Source of the DNA: Ignavibacteria bacterium
GTDB lineage: Bacteria; Bacteroidota; Ignavibacteria; Tepidaquicellales; Tepidaquicellaceae
Assembly: GCA_016719565.1 (NCBI GenBank)
Contig: JADJYU010000021.1
Span: 8,650-72,649 of the forward strand
Reading direction: 5' to 3'
Length of the DNA: 64,000 nt
The notes beneath the pieces were generated by a model that saw nothing but the letters and a program-made list of their open reading frames with translations, made no database searches and was not told the DNA's origin. Shown here one piece after another: positions 46,374 through 55,702 of the stretch. A program made the position numbers and the translations under genes. Position 1 is the first letter of the stretch, and each line of letters opens with the position of its first letter.

Positions 46374-48047
46374 TTAAAATCCGATTGCGCTGCCGTAACC
46401 TCTTCTGTCTGAATGTCCTTCCATAGTTCCGTCTTCATTAATAAGTATTGCATTCACTCTTCCGAAATCACTTATACCTTTTAAGTAGTAACCAAGTACT
46501 GTCAGTTTCTCATCATCTTCCTTACTCACTAATCTTTTCTCAATCTGTATCTCATCAGGCAGCCATTGATGATGAAACCGCGGAGCGTCAATTGATTCCT
46601 TCAAAGTCATATTATGATCAATGAGATTTACAATATTTTGAAGGACAGTAGTAATTATCCTTCCACCTCCCGGCGAACCTGTAACAAGAAAAGGTTTTCC
46701 GTTTTTAAAAACCAGCGTCGGTGTCATTGAGCTGAGCATTCTCTTTTCCGGCTGTATAGCGTTTGCTTCATTTCCCACAAGTCCGTAAATATTCGGAACT
46801 CCCGGCTTTGATACGAAATCATCCATCTCATTATTCAGAAAAAATCCTGCTCCGTCTACTACCTGCTTATTTCCGAATACATCATTAATAGTTGTAGTAA
46901 CAGAAACCAGATTTCCTTTCCCGTCGGCTATGCTGTAATGCGTGGTTTCTTCACTTTCATTTGCAAAAGGATTTCCCGGATTGATCTCGCTGCTGTTACC
47001 TGCTTTATCAATTTTAAAATCCTTAATCCGGCTAAGCGCATATTTTTTTGAAGTAAGCTTATCAATTGGTACATTTACAAAATCAGCGTCTCCCATAAAT
47101 TCGCTTCTGTCTGCATATACTCTTCTCATTGCCTCTGTCATGATCTGAATGTTTTCAGAACTGTTATATCCGCTTTTAGAAATGTCATAGTTTTCAAGAA
47201 TGTTCAAAAGATAAATTAAGCTGATCCCGCCGCTGCTTGGCGGACCCATTGAAATTATATCATATCCTCTGTATGTACCTTTGATAACATCCCTTTCCAC
47301 CGGCTGATATCTTTCAAGATCCTCATAGGAAATAATTCCGTCAGTATTCTTCATCAGCTGCACGATCTTATCGGCAGTTTCTCCTCTGTAAAACCCGTCC
47401 CTTCCTTTTTCACTGATCCGTCTGAGTGTATTTGCAAGTTCTTTCTGTACAAGTCTGTCACCGGTTTTAAATTTTCCTCCGAATGTATTCATTGTACCGG
47501 GGAATTGCATGAATTCAGACTGATAACTGTTAAGCGCATCGGCAAGACCTTCTTCTATAAAAAATCCTGTGTCTGCAATGTTAACAGAGTATTCAAGAAT
47601 TTCTTTTCTGTTCATGGTGCCGTATTTTTCCAATGCATACAACATTCCGGCTACTGAACCCGGAACGCCGGCAGCGAGACTTCCCGTTGTGCTGAGCTCG
47701 TCTATTACATTACCGCTGTCATCAAGATACATATCCTTAAAAGATGACAGGGGCGCTTTCTCCCTGTAATCAATTGAAGTATTCAATTTTAAGTCAGGAT
47801 TGTTCAGATGAATTATCATAAATCCGCCTCCGCCGATATTACCGGCCTGCGGATAAACCACTGCAAGCGCAAATCCGACTCCGACTGCAGCATCCACTGC
47901 GTTACCGCCTTTTTTTATGATATCAATTCCTACTCTGGTAGCAAGGTCATTTGCAGAACTTACCATACCGCCTCTGTCATAGTGTGAATAAGAATTACAG
48001 GAAAAAAATAAAATGGAAAGTAACAGTATAAGTTTTCTTTTATTCAT
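46374..48047 (-). CDS. ggt: Gamma-glutamyltranspeptidase
   Basis: This 557-residue precursor has a lipobox (SILFFSC, Cys17). It shows the family blocks GGNAVDAAVGVGFAL and GNIGGGGFM, the autocleavage site before the nucleophile Thr369 (ETTHYSIADGKGN), and the late SMTPTLVF and TGSPGGG motifs. It self-processes into two subunits and cleaves gamma-glutamyl bonds of glutathione and conjugates, on the periplasmic side. It sits between nadE (16 bases upstream) and the acyltransferase gene. Confidence 0.93.
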   Translation of the reverse strand: MNKRKLILLLSILFFSCNSYSHYDRGGMVSSANDLATRVGIDIIKKGGNAVDAAVGVGFALAVVYPQAGNIGGGGFMIIHLNNPDLKLNTSIDYREKAPLSSFKDMYLDDSGNVIDELSTTGSLAAGVPGSVAGMLYALEKYGTMNRKEILEYSVNIADTGFFIEEGLADALNSYQSEFMQFPGTMNTFGGKFKTGDRLVQKELANTLRRISEKGRDGFYRGETADKIVQLMKNTDGIISYEDLERYQPVERDVIKGTYRGYDIISMGPPSSGGISLIYLLNILENYDISKSGYNSSENIQIMTEAMRRVYADRSEFMGDADFVNVPIDKLTSKKYALSRIKDFKIDKAGNSSEINPGNPFANESEETTHYSIADGKGNLVSVTTTINDVFGNKQVVDGAGFFLNNEMDDFVSKPGVPNIYGLVGNEANAIQPEKRMLSSMTPTLVFKNGKPFLVTGSPGGGRIITTVLQNIVNLIDHNMTLKESIDAPRFHHQWLPDEIQIEKRLVSKEDDEKLTVLGYYLKGISDFGRVNAILINEDGTMEGHSDRRGYGSAIGF

Positions 48048-48063
48048 TTTTACTTATAATGAT

Positions 48064-48882
48064 TTAAGTGTTCCAGTCTCTGTTATATCTGAAGTCTATA
48101 TTAACAGTTCTGTTTGATACTTTAGCGATCAGCGGCGTTAATCTTTTAAACTGACTCCTTATAATCATTGAATTTACTCTGCTCATAAATTTTTCCGAAT
48201 AGCCGGATTTGATCAAATAAGCTTCAGATCTTCTTTCATCCACTTTTTCATATAAATACTTGTCAACTTCGTCATATGTAAATCCAAGTTCATCTTCATC
48301 CGTCTGACTTTTCCACAGATCAGCCGATGGTTTTTTTGAAATAATATTTTCAGGAATGTTAAGATGTTTTGCCAATCCTCTGATCTGCGTTTTATAAAGA
48401 TCTCCGATCGGATTTATAGCTGAAGCGGAGTCTCCGAAAATAGTTGAATATCCGAGCAAAATTTCAGACTTATTACTTGTTCCAATTACCAAGGCATTAT
48501 TCTTTGCGGATTCATCATACAGCATTATCATTCTCACCCTCGCCATAATATTCCCTTTTCTTACATTCGGGAGTTCCTTCTCATCTAATGAATCCGAGAT
48601 CGAATCTACTGCATCGCTTATATCTATGATCCTGGAATTTGTTTTGAGAATTTCTGAAATTTGCAAAGCATCCGTAATGCTGCTTTTACTGCTGGTTTTA
48701 TATGGCATCAGAAGGAAATTAACATTTTTATTCCCAAGAGCTTTAACAGCTAAGTATGCAGAGAGGGCTGAATCAATTCCGCCGGATAAACCAATTACAG
48801 CTTTTTTTATTCCGATTCTGTGTGTTTCATTTTTGATAAAATCCGTAAGGATCTTTTCAGTGTGATCGTAATTTAAATTCAT
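48064..48882 (-). CDS. nadE: NAD synthetase
   Basis: This 272-residue protein has the ATP-pyrophosphatase loop GLSGGIDSA (31-39). The deamido-NAD site is suggested by NKSEILLGYSTIFGDSASAINPIGDLYKTQ, quoted here only in part: NKSEILLGY and GDLYKTQIR. It lacks the N-terminal nitrilase domain, so it uses ammonia or a separate glutaminase. It makes NAD from nicotinate adenine dinucleotide. It is the first gene of the nadE-ggt-acyltransferase group. Confidence 0.93.
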   Translation of the reverse strand: MNLNYDHTEKILTDFIKNETHRIGIKKAVIGLSGGIDSALSAYLAVKALGNKNVNFLLMPYKTSSKSSITDALQISEILKTNSRIIDISDAVDSISDSLDEKELPNVRKGNIMARVRMIMLYDESAKNNALVIGTSNKSEILLGYSTIFGDSASAINPIGDLYKTQIRGLAKHLNIPENIISKKPSADLWKSQTDEDELGFTYDEVDKYLYEKVDERRSEAYLIKSGYSEKFMSRVNSMIIRSQFKRLTPLIAKVSNRTVNIDFRYNRDWNT

Positions 48883-48895
48883 AATATAAAAATTT

Positions 48896-48930
48896 CAAAA
48901 AAAAAGCCGACCCTTTTTAAAAGGTCGGCT
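48896..48930 (-). terminator. Rho-independent terminator of the 48950 gene
   Basis: agccgacc (48905-48912) pairs with ggtcggct (48923-48930), and on the minus strand the stem is followed by nine T. It lies between the small gene at 48950-49198 and nadE, both on the minus strand, and separates their transcripts. Confidence 0.8.
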
Positions 48931-48949
48931 GTTATGACAAAAGTTGAAC

Positions 48950-49198
48950 TTATTTTGAAACCTGGTATACAATTTTTCTGATTGTATCGAATTGTAAATA
49001 TGGGAATAATTCCTGAATTTTATCTATTGCTTCGCCCGCGCTCATTTCTCTTCTCATTTCTTTGTACATCTGTCTGATCTTGTAATCTCTTATAGCTTTT
49101 TCATCAAGGAGTTTATACTTCTTCAGAGTATTGTATACATTATCATCTATAAGCTCACTTAAAGGGTTGTCGCTTTTTGATTTTACTGCTGGTTTCAA
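48950..49198 (-). CDS. Small conserved-looking helical protein of unknown function (82 aa)
   Basis: This 82-residue charged protein consists of a flexible start (KPAVKSKSDNPLSEL) and three to four helices (NVYNTLKKYKLLDEKAIRDYKI, here split: NVYNTLKKYKLL and DEKAIRDYKIRQMYKEM; then SAGEAIDKIQELFPYLQFD and TIRKIVYQVSK). It has no signal or membrane segment. It has its own terminator and a divergent promoter region shared with dsbD. The tail resembles a small DNA- or RNA-binding fold, but I cannot name a family. Confidence 0.65.
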   Translation of the reverse strand: MKPAVKSKSDNPLSELIDDNVYNTLKKYKLLDEKAIRDYKIRQMYKEMRREMSAGEAIDKIQELFPYLQFDTIRKIVYQVSK

Positions 49199-49444
49199 AT
49201 TGTAATTCTCCTTATTTAAGTTTAATTTTATATAATTATCTGAATTTAGTTCGTTTTTAAGGATTAATCGAACATTTCAGAGTTTTAACCTATACAAATA
49301 TACAGCAAAAACAGTAGTAAAGTCAACATTGCATTTAAAAAATATTAAAAACCTCAAATTTTAATATCTTGTTTTTATTTTTTATTGTATATTGTTAAGT
49401 TTCCCATTTAAATTTTAATCATTCAAAATAAGTTCCATTCTCTG

Positions 49445-51271
49445 ATGCTATTAAAAAAAGTTTTAACCATTTCATACCTGCTTACTGTAATTTTTTTCAG
49501 CAATTTTTCATTCTCTCAAAAATCTGAATATCTCAGTTTTGATGTTTTAAATGAAAGAGAATTTTATTCTGAAAATGATACAATTAAAATCGCATTAAGT
49601 ATTTCTATAATCAAGCCTTACCATATAAATTCCTACATAGTTGAAGACCCGACACTTATTACTACTTCAGTATCAATAAGCGATAGTAATTTTAAAATTA
49701 TAAATTCATTTTTCCCGGAATCAAAGAGGCTGAAGTTTGAGTTTTCTGATAATGAGATCGATGTCTATGAAGGGGATATTGCGGTCGGATTAAATTTAAT
49801 CGCAGGTGATGATGTAAAAACAGGAAGTTATAAAATTCCTGTCGTACTGAGTTTTCAGGCATGTGATGATAAATTGTGCTATCAGCCCGCATCACTTACC
49901 GATACAATAATTATCAATATTGACAGTGAGAAAAAATCTACTGCACTTTTAAACTCTGCTGTTTTTGCGAAAATTGACTTCACAAAACCGACAAATGCAG
50001 ATATTATTTCCGAGAGTAAATCAAGTCTGACGGAAAATGTCCGTACTGATTCTCCTGATGCAGGTGAAGATCAGGTTGCAAACTGGATAGAAGAGAAAGG
50101 GCTTTTTGTAACGCTTCTGTTAATTTTTATAGGCGGACTTGCCCTTAATCTCACTCCTTGTGTATATCCTCTGATTCCAATTACGGTCAGTTTCTTTGGC
50201 GCGCAGTCCAGCGGCACTAAATCACAGAGTTTTCTGATGGGGCTTTTTTACGTTCTCGGAATGTCAATAACTTATTCTGCGCTGGGAGTATTTGCCGCTT
50301 TGACAGGAAGTCTGCTCGGGACAGCATTGCAGAATCCGCTTGTAATAATTTTCATTGCTCTTATAATGCTGACCCTTGGACTGAGTATGTTCGGTTTATT
50401 TGAAATCAGAGTTCCGCAGAGTCTTGCGATGATGGGAAATAAAAACCGGTCCGGATATCTCGGGTCAGTTTTCATGGGATTAACGGTTGGATTTATCGCC
50501 GCACCTTGTATTGGTCCTTTTGTTTTAAGTCTGTTAGTTTATGTCGGAAAGATCGGAAATGCATTTACCGGATTTTTATTTTTCTTTGTTCTTTCTTTAG
50601 GTCTTGGATTTCCTTATATATTTCTTGCCGCTTCTTCAAGCTCAATTGGTAAACTCCCCAGATCAGGGGAATGGATGGAAGGCGTAAAAGTGATTTTCGG
50701 ATTCATACTTTTCGGTATGGCTTTTTTTACTCTCGAACCCCTCATTCCAAAAGAAATTTTTAAAACAGCATTCCCGTTATACATAATCCTTGCAGGAGCC
50801 TATCTGATTTTGATTGACAAAAAAGGAAAGTCAGCTGCAATTTATTCCAACATTAAATATATTATTGCTATACTTGCTGTGATCTACGGTACGTGGAATC
50901 TGAAACCTGAAGGAGCAGTTGAAGAAGTTCAGTGGGAGATCCACTCTTCACTTGAATCCATTGACAACGGCATTAAATCCGGAAACAAACCTGTTATGAT
51001 AGATTTTTACGCTGACTGGTGCGCTCAATGCAAAGAGCTTGATGAATATACTTACACGGATCCTGAGATCGCAGAACTTTCCAGATCATTAACAAATATT
51101 AAAGTAGATCTTACTAAAGAAAATACGGAGATATCCAACCGGTTCAATATTAAAGGACTGCCTGTTGTCATCTTTATGAATGCGGACGGAACGGAAGTAA
51201 AGGAGCTGAGAGTTACGGGATTTGAAAATCCTGAAGAGTTTAAGAAAAAAATAAATTCAATTTTAAATTAA
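49445..51271 (+). CDS. dsbD: Thiol:disulfide interchange protein DsbD
   Basis: This 608-residue protein has a signal peptide. An N-terminal periplasmic domain carries the redox pair in FQACDDKLCYQP. Eight membrane helices contain the two conserved cysteines (LTPCVYPLIP and APCIGPF), and a C-terminal thioredoxin domain has CAQC at 526-529 (YADWCAQCKELD). Electrons pass from cytoplasmic thioredoxin through the membrane to periplasmic partners for disulphide isomerisation and cytochrome maturation. It starts an operon with the DUF5683 and truA genes (8-base gap). Confidence 0.93.
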   Translation: MLLKKVLTISYLLTVIFFSNFSFSQKSEYLSFDVLNEREFYSENDTIKIALSISIIKPYHINSYIVEDPTLITTSVSISDSNFKIINSFFPESKRLKFEFSDNEIDVYEGDIAVGLNLIAGDDVKTGSYKIPVVLSFQACDDKLCYQPASLTDTIIINIDSEKKSTALLNSAVFAKIDFTKPTNADIISESKSSLTENVRTDSPDAGEDQVANWIEEKGLFVTLLLIFIGGLALNLTPCVYPLIPITVSFFGAQSSGTKSQSFLMGLFYVLGMSITYSALGVFAALTGSLLGTALQNPLVIIFIALIMLTLGLSMFGLFEIRVPQSLAMMGNKNRSGYLGSVFMGLTVGFIAAPCIGPFVLSLLVYVGKIGNAFTGFLFFFVLSLGLGFPYIFLAASSSSIGKLPRSGEWMEGVKVIFGFILFGMAFFTLEPLIPKEIFKTAFPLYIILAGAYLILIDKKGKSAAIYSNIKYIIAILAVIYGTWNLKPEGAVEEVQWEIHSSLESIDNGIKSGNKPVMIDFYADWCAQCKELDEYTYTDPEIAELSRSLTNIKVDLTKENTEISNRFNIKGLPVVIFMNADGTEVKELRVTGFENPEEFKKKINSILN

Positions 51272-51279
51272 ATTAAAGA

Positions 51280-52059
51280 ATGTTAAAAAAACTTTTTTAT
51301 CTGCTGATGATTTTCAGCTTTTGCGTGTCAGAATCTTATTCGCAGGAAAATGATTTTAATAAAAAATTCAATATTGACCTTAAGTCAGAAAATTTCAGTA
51401 CCATAGGACTTAAAGACAAAATACTCTCCGCCGATACCGAAAATACCATCACTGAGATAAATCAAAATACAGCTAAATCTAAAAAATCACCCGGACTCGC
51501 ATTGCTCTTTTCTCTTGTCTTACCGGGCGCAGGTCATTTCTATTTAGACAGAATGGATGTCGGTAAGTATTTCCTCGGAGCTGACGCCGCCGGATGGCTT
51601 GGACTTGTTTCTATGAATATTTACGGTGATGCGATTCAGGATGACTCCAGATCATACTCTTCAACTCATGCAGCCATAAATGATCCCGGTAACAAAAATG
51701 ACGACTTCTATAAAAATATAGGAAGCTTTAACAATGTTTATGAATATAATAATGATAAACTGACGAGAGGGGAGTATAGTCTTTTATATAATCCGCAGCA
51801 AAACTTCTGGAACTGGGATAATACAGACAACAGAAATTTCTACGAATCTCAAAGAAAGAAAAGCGAAAGAGTTTATAACAACAGAATTATTTTTTCCAGT
51901 ATACTTATTGCAAACAGAATTGTAAGCGGTATCAGCGCATTCTTTATTGCAAACAATGCGGGTAAAAGTTCTTCAGCTTTAAATATAAGTCCCGAACTTT
52001 TATATAAGGAAGACCTTTCTTTCGACGGTGTTAAATTAAATTTCAACAGGAATTTTTAG
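51280..52059 (+). CDS. DUF5683-type exported/membrane protein, first copy
   Basis: This 259-residue protein has a signal peptide (MLKKLFYLLMIFSFCVSESY). After an N-terminal variable part it contains SPGLALLFSLVLPGAGHFYL followed by GKYFLGADAAGWLGL, the pattern PG.G..Y.....K of DUF5683 and TM2-like proteins of Bacteroidota. A second hydrophobic stretch (RIIFSSILIANRIVSGISAFF, split as RIIFSSILIANR and IVSGISAFF) precedes the C-terminus. The role is unknown; such proteins often sit near outer-membrane genes. It lies in the dsbD operon. Confidence 0.7.
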   Translation: MLKKLFYLLMIFSFCVSESYSQENDFNKKFNIDLKSENFSTIGLKDKILSADTENTITEINQNTAKSKKSPGLALLFSLVLPGAGHFYLDRMDVGKYFLGADAAGWLGLVSMNIYGDAIQDDSRSYSSTHAAINDPGNKNDDFYKNIGSFNNVYEYNNDKLTRGEYSLLYNPQQNFWNWDNTDNRNFYESQRKKSERVYNNRIIFSSILIANRIVSGISAFFIANNAGKSSSALNISPELLYKEDLSFDGVKLNFNRNF

Positions 52060-52065
52060 GAAGAT

Positions 52066-52800
52066 TTGTTTAACTATAAGCTGATCATTGAATATGACGG
52101 AAGAAATTTCTACGGCTGGCAAAGACAAAAGCAGACAAAGGAAACAGTTCAGGAATATCTCGAATCAGCTCTTGAAAAAATTGTACGTGAAAGCATAACA
52201 CTTTACGGAGCCGGAAGGACAGACGCCGGCGTCAGCGCTTTTAATCAGACAGCTAATTTCAAATCCGGGAAAGTAATTCAGCCTGAAAAATTTTTATATT
52301 CGCTCAACTCAGTTTTACCGGGAAGCATTACAGTTAAAAACATTAAGAAAGTCTCTCCGGATTTTCATTCAAGATATTCAGCAAAAAAAAGGGAATACTT
52401 ATATTATATATCACGGGAGAAAAGATCGATCGGCGGAGAGTTTTTTTATTACATAAATTTTCAGCCGGACTTTGATAAACTGAATGAGTATTTCGAATTT
52501 ATTAAGTCACTTAAATATTTCAGGACCTTTTGTAAGAACCGTGAGGACAAACATAATTTCGGATGTGAAATATTTGATTTTGATCTTAAAAGGAAAAGAA
52601 GCGGAAAGGAAATTGTTTTCAGAATTTCCGCTAACAGGTTTCTTCACTCAATGGTAAGATCCGTTATCGGATGCGCGCTTGAAATCAGTTCTTCTAAAAA
52701 AAATATTATCGAAACTAAAAAAGCTGTTTTAAAAGGAGAAAAAATCAGAATTTATTATTTACCCTCTAATGCATTATTTTTAAACAAAATATTTTATTAA
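52066..52800 (+). CDS. truA: tRNA pseudouridine(38-40) synthase
   Basis: This 244-residue protein starts with TTG at 52066 behind aggaag. It has YDGRNFYGWQRQ and the catalytic YGAGRTDAGVSA with Asp53, and later FLHSMVRSVIGCALE. It modifies uridines in the anticodon arm of tRNAs. Gaps of 6 and 7 bases on each side place it in one transcript with the two DUF5683-type genes. Confidence 0.92.
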   Translation: MFNYKLIIEYDGRNFYGWQRQKQTKETVQEYLESALEKIVRESITLYGAGRTDAGVSAFNQTANFKSGKVIQPEKFLYSLNSVLPGSITVKNIKKVSPDFHSRYSAKKREYLYYISREKRSIGGEFFYYINFQPDFDKLNEYFEFIKSLKYFRTFCKNREDKHNFGCEIFDFDLKRKRSGKEIVFRISANRFLHSMVRSVIGCALEISSSKKNIIETKKAVLKGEKIRIYYLPSNALFLNKIFY

Positions 52801-52807
52801 ATCATAT

Positions 52808-53704
52808 ATGAATAAAATAAAAGAGATCAGTTTGGTTATATTTCTATTTGCATTTTCCGGGTTGGGTTTTTCTCAAAGCGAAAGTAATTTTACGAGATCG
52901 GATCTGAAAGAAAAGATCATTAATCAGGAATCCGGATTACAGTCAAACAGTAACCTTTTTAAAAAGAATCTCAGCAGCATAAATAAGGAAGATCCAAGGG
53001 AAAAATCTCCTGTCCTCGGCGCAGTGTTATCCGGTGTAATTCCGGGTACAGGTGAATTTTACGGAAAAAATTATCTGAAAGCGGCTATATTTTTTGCGCT
53101 CGAAGTTGGTCTGTGGACAGCATATGCAGTTTATGAAAACAAAGGTGATGATCAGACAGATTACTACAGAGGATTCGCTGATAAGAACTGGAGCATAAAT
53201 AAATATGCGCAGTGGCTCGTCGATCAGCAGTTTACGGGCTTTGGATCAATTACAGATCCGCAGACATCAGATCATAACAGATTAAGAAGAGAAGTGAATA
53301 TCGTGGAAGCTCAGAACTTTTCACATCAGCTGCCTCCTTACGGGGATCAGCAGTATTATGAACTGATAGGGAAGTATCAGAATTTTGTTGTCGGATGGAC
53401 AGATGCAGATCCTACCATCAGTAAAAACTCCGCTAGTCCTAATTATTACGGTACTTACTCGACCACTATGTTTAAAAACTATGCAGTGGACAGGCAAACT
53501 GCAAATGATTACTATAACAAAGCGAACGCTTCAATTGCCGTTGTAATACTGAATCACCTTGTCAGTGCGGCAGACGCAGCATGGACTGTATCAATGTTTA
53601 ATAAAGATCTGAAAGTAAAGACGGGTATGAATTTCAGGGATGTTTACGGATTTTACGGTGAGAAAAAATTAATTCCTTTTGCAAATGTTAACGTAACATT
53701 CTGA
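52808..53704 (+). CDS. DUF5683-type exported/membrane protein, second copy
   Basis: This 298-residue protein has a signal peptide (ISLVIFLFAFSGLGFSQ). It has PVLGAVLSGVIPGTGEFYGK and LKAAIFFALEVGLWTAYAVY, the same PG.G..Y....LKA pattern as the 51280 protein, and a late AVVILNHLVSAADAAWTVS helix. The two proteins are distant paralogues flanking truA. The function is unknown. The stop is 2 bases from the end of the convergent ispE gene. Confidence 0.7.
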   Translation: MNKIKEISLVIFLFAFSGLGFSQSESNFTRSDLKEKIINQESGLQSNSNLFKKNLSSINKEDPREKSPVLGAVLSGVIPGTGEFYGKNYLKAAIFFALEVGLWTAYAVYENKGDDQTDYYRGFADKNWSINKYAQWLVDQQFTGFGSITDPQTSDHNRLRREVNIVEAQNFSHQLPPYGDQQYYELIGKYQNFVVGWTDADPTISKNSASPNYYGTYSTTMFKNYAVDRQTANDYYNKANASIAVVILNHLVSAADAAWTVSMFNKDLKVKTGMNFRDVYGFYGEKKLIPFANVNVTF

Positions 53705-53706
53705 CC

Positions 53707-54582
53707 TTATCCTGAATTAGAGATAAAAGTCAGATATTTTTTTTTATGAAATTCTTCAAGGCACTTTAATAAAGTGCCTTTTGTATTTGGATCAAATAAT
53801 CCGTAAACCGTAGCGCCGCTTCCGCTCATTGAAGAAAAAACAGATCCGTTATCAAGCATATAATTTTTAATCTCATTAAGCAAAGGGTATTTCTCAAATA
53901 CGATCTTTTCAAAATCATTTACAAATTCAGATATTTTATCCGTATTAAATTCTGAAATTTTATCAAGAGTTTTTTCTTTATGAAATTCTTTGGGCAGGTT
54001 CAGATTTTCAAACGCCCATTTTGTAGATACATGAAGATGCGGATTAACCACAAGTATGTTGTAGTTAATTTTAAAATTTTTCAGCGGTTTGAGTTTCTCT
54101 CCTCTTCCTTCAGCATAACACGGTTTCATTATCAGAAAGAACGGAACATCACTGCCTATAGATAATGCAAGATCCAGGATCTTACTTCTGCTGCTTTCGA
54201 TGTCGATTTTAAAATATTTAATTAGAAATTTCAAAACTGCTGCTGCATTGGAACTGCCGCCGCCGAGACCGCCTCCGACGGGAATGTTCTTAAACAGATC
54301 GATCTCAATTTTGTATGTGTCTTTTATCCTGAAAGTTTTGAAAAAATTCAGAACAGCTTTATAGCATAGATTTTCAGCGTTTAAAGGAATGTATGACTTG
54401 TTTGATTTTAATATGACGGAATTGAATTCCGACCCTGAAGACGTTATTGTGAATCCCAGTTCGTCAAATATTTTTACAGGATAAAAGATAGTTTCAATAT
54501 CATGATAACCGTCTGCGCGTTTTCCCAGGATCCTTAATCCTATATTTATTTTCGAATATGATTTTAATATTTCCTGTTTCAT
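53707..54582 (-). CDS. ispE: 4-diphosphocytidyl-2-C-methyl-D-erythritol kinase
   Basis: This 291-residue GHMP kinase has SKINIGLRIL with the active-site Lys11, the ATP loop PVGGGLGGGSSNAAA (about 101-115), IGSDVPFF with the catalytic aspartate, and MSGSGATVYGLF near the end. It catalyses the ATP-dependent 2-phosphorylation step of the MEP pathway to isoprenoids. A terminator-like hairpin for the opposite strand lies inside its 3' end. Confidence 0.93.
   Translation of the reverse strand: MKQEILKSYSKINIGLRILGKRADGYHDIETIFYPVKIFDELGFTITSSGSEFNSVILKSNKSYIPLNAENLCYKAVLNFFKTFRIKDTYKIEIDLFKNIPVGGGLGGGSSNAAAVLKFLIKYFKIDIESSRSKILDLALSIGSDVPFFLIMKPCYAEGRGEKLKPLKNFKINYNILVVNPHLHVSTKWAFENLNLPKEFHKEKTLDKISEFNTDKISEFVNDFEKIVFEKYPLLNEIKNYMLDNGSVFSSMSGSGATVYGLFDPNTKGTLLKCLEEFHKKKYLTFISNSG
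53758..53783 (+). terminator. Terminator-like hairpin for the dsbD-truA operon, inside ispE
   Basis: aaggcacttt (53758-53767) and aaagtgcctt (53771-53780) form a perfect 10-bp stem with a 3-base loop, followed by ttgtattt on the plus strand. It lies 54 bases after the last gene of the operon and within the coding end of the convergent ispE. Confidence 0.6.
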
Positions 54583-54627
54583 CTGAATTATTTAATCTCT
54601 CTTTTCTGCTTTAGTTTAACATCCGCT

Positions 54628-54662
54628 AAAAAAAAATCCCCGACATATAAATCAGCCGGGGA
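54628..54662 (-). terminator. Terminator of the clpC-fabH transcript
   Basis: tccccg (54637-54642) and cgggga (54657-54662) form the stem, followed on the minus strand by nine T. It lies 33 bases after the fabH stop codon. Confidence 0.72.
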
Positions 54663-54695
54663 TAGCTTTTAAATATTTTATTTTTCTTTATTTCT

Positions 54696-55700
54696 TTAAA
54701 ATGCCCATTTTACAAGTATTGATCCCCATGTATATCCGGCTCCAAAACTGGATAAAATTAAATAATCACCTTTCTTTACTTTGCCTTCCTGCCAGTATTC
54801 AGAAATACAGATCGGTATAGTGCCTGAAGTTGTGTTTCCGTATTTATGAATATTCAGCATTACTTTATCCATCGATATTCCCATTCTCTCTGCGCATGCA
54901 GTAATGATCCTCATATTTGCCTGATGAGGAACCAGATACGATACCTGATCTGACGTGATATTATTCTTAGTCATTATTTCATATGAAACATCAGCCATGC
55001 TTTTTACAGCTTCTTTAAATACCGTCTTGCCGTCCTGATATACATAATGCATCTTCTTTTCAATGGTCTCCAAAGACGGCGGGTTCAAGCTTCCTCCGCC
55101 TAACATATGAAGATACTTTTCACCTTCTCCGTCCACCCTTAATATCGAATCAAGTATTCCGTATTCCTTGTCTTCAGTAGGTTCCAGCAACACAGCGCCT
55201 GCTCCGTCTCCGAAGAGTATACATGTGTTTCTGTCCTCCATATTTGAAATTGAAGACATTTTATCCGCGCCTACAACAATTACTTTTTTATGTGATCCGC
55301 TATGTACAAACTGTACAGCAGTAGCAAGCGAAAATATAAATCCTGAACAGGCTGCAAGCAGATCGAATCCCCAGGCGTTAACAGCTTTTAATTCCCTCTG
55401 TAAAATACAGGCAGTAGATGGAAATATCATATCAGGAGTTACAGTCCCTACTATTATCAGATCAATTTCATCTATTCCGATCCCTCTGTTCTTAATTAAA
55501 TTTTCAATCGCTTTTATTGCCATAAAAGAAGTCGGAGTATCAGCATCAAGCTTTCTTCTTTCTGTAATTCCTGTCCGTGACTTTATCCATTCATCAGAGG
55601 TATCTAAATATTCCTCATAGTACTTGTTGTCAATTACCCTGTCAGGAACGTAATGCCCGACAGCGGTTATCATTGCATTGAACGGAGCTTTATTAATCAT
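54696..55700 (-). CDS. fabH: Beta-ketoacyl-ACP synthase III
   Basis: This 334-residue thiolase-fold enzyme has the catalytic Cys118 (AACSGF), His259 (PHQANMR) and Asn289 (YGNTTSG), and SRTGITERR near the N-terminus. It condenses an acyl-CoA primer with malonyl-ACP to start fatty-acid chains. It begins 2 bases after clpC ends, so the two are co-transcribed, an unusual partnership for a fatty-acid gene. Confidence 0.94.
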   Translation of the reverse strand: MINKAPFNAMITAVGHYVPDRVIDNKYYEEYLDTSDEWIKSRTGITERRKLDADTPTSFMAIKAIENLIKNRGIGIDEIDLIIVGTVTPDMIFPSTACILQRELKAVNAWGFDLLAACSGFIFSLATAVQFVHSGSHKKVIVVGADKMSSISNMEDRNTCILFGDGAGAVLLEPTEDKEYGILDSILRVDGEGEKYLHMLGGGSLNPPSLETIEKKMHYVYQDGKTVFKEAVKSMADVSYEIMTKNNITSDQVSYLVPHQANMRIITACAERMGISMDKVMLNIHKYGNTTSGTIPICISEYWQEGKVKKGDYLILSSFGAGYTWGSILVKWAF

Positions 55701-55702
55701 AT

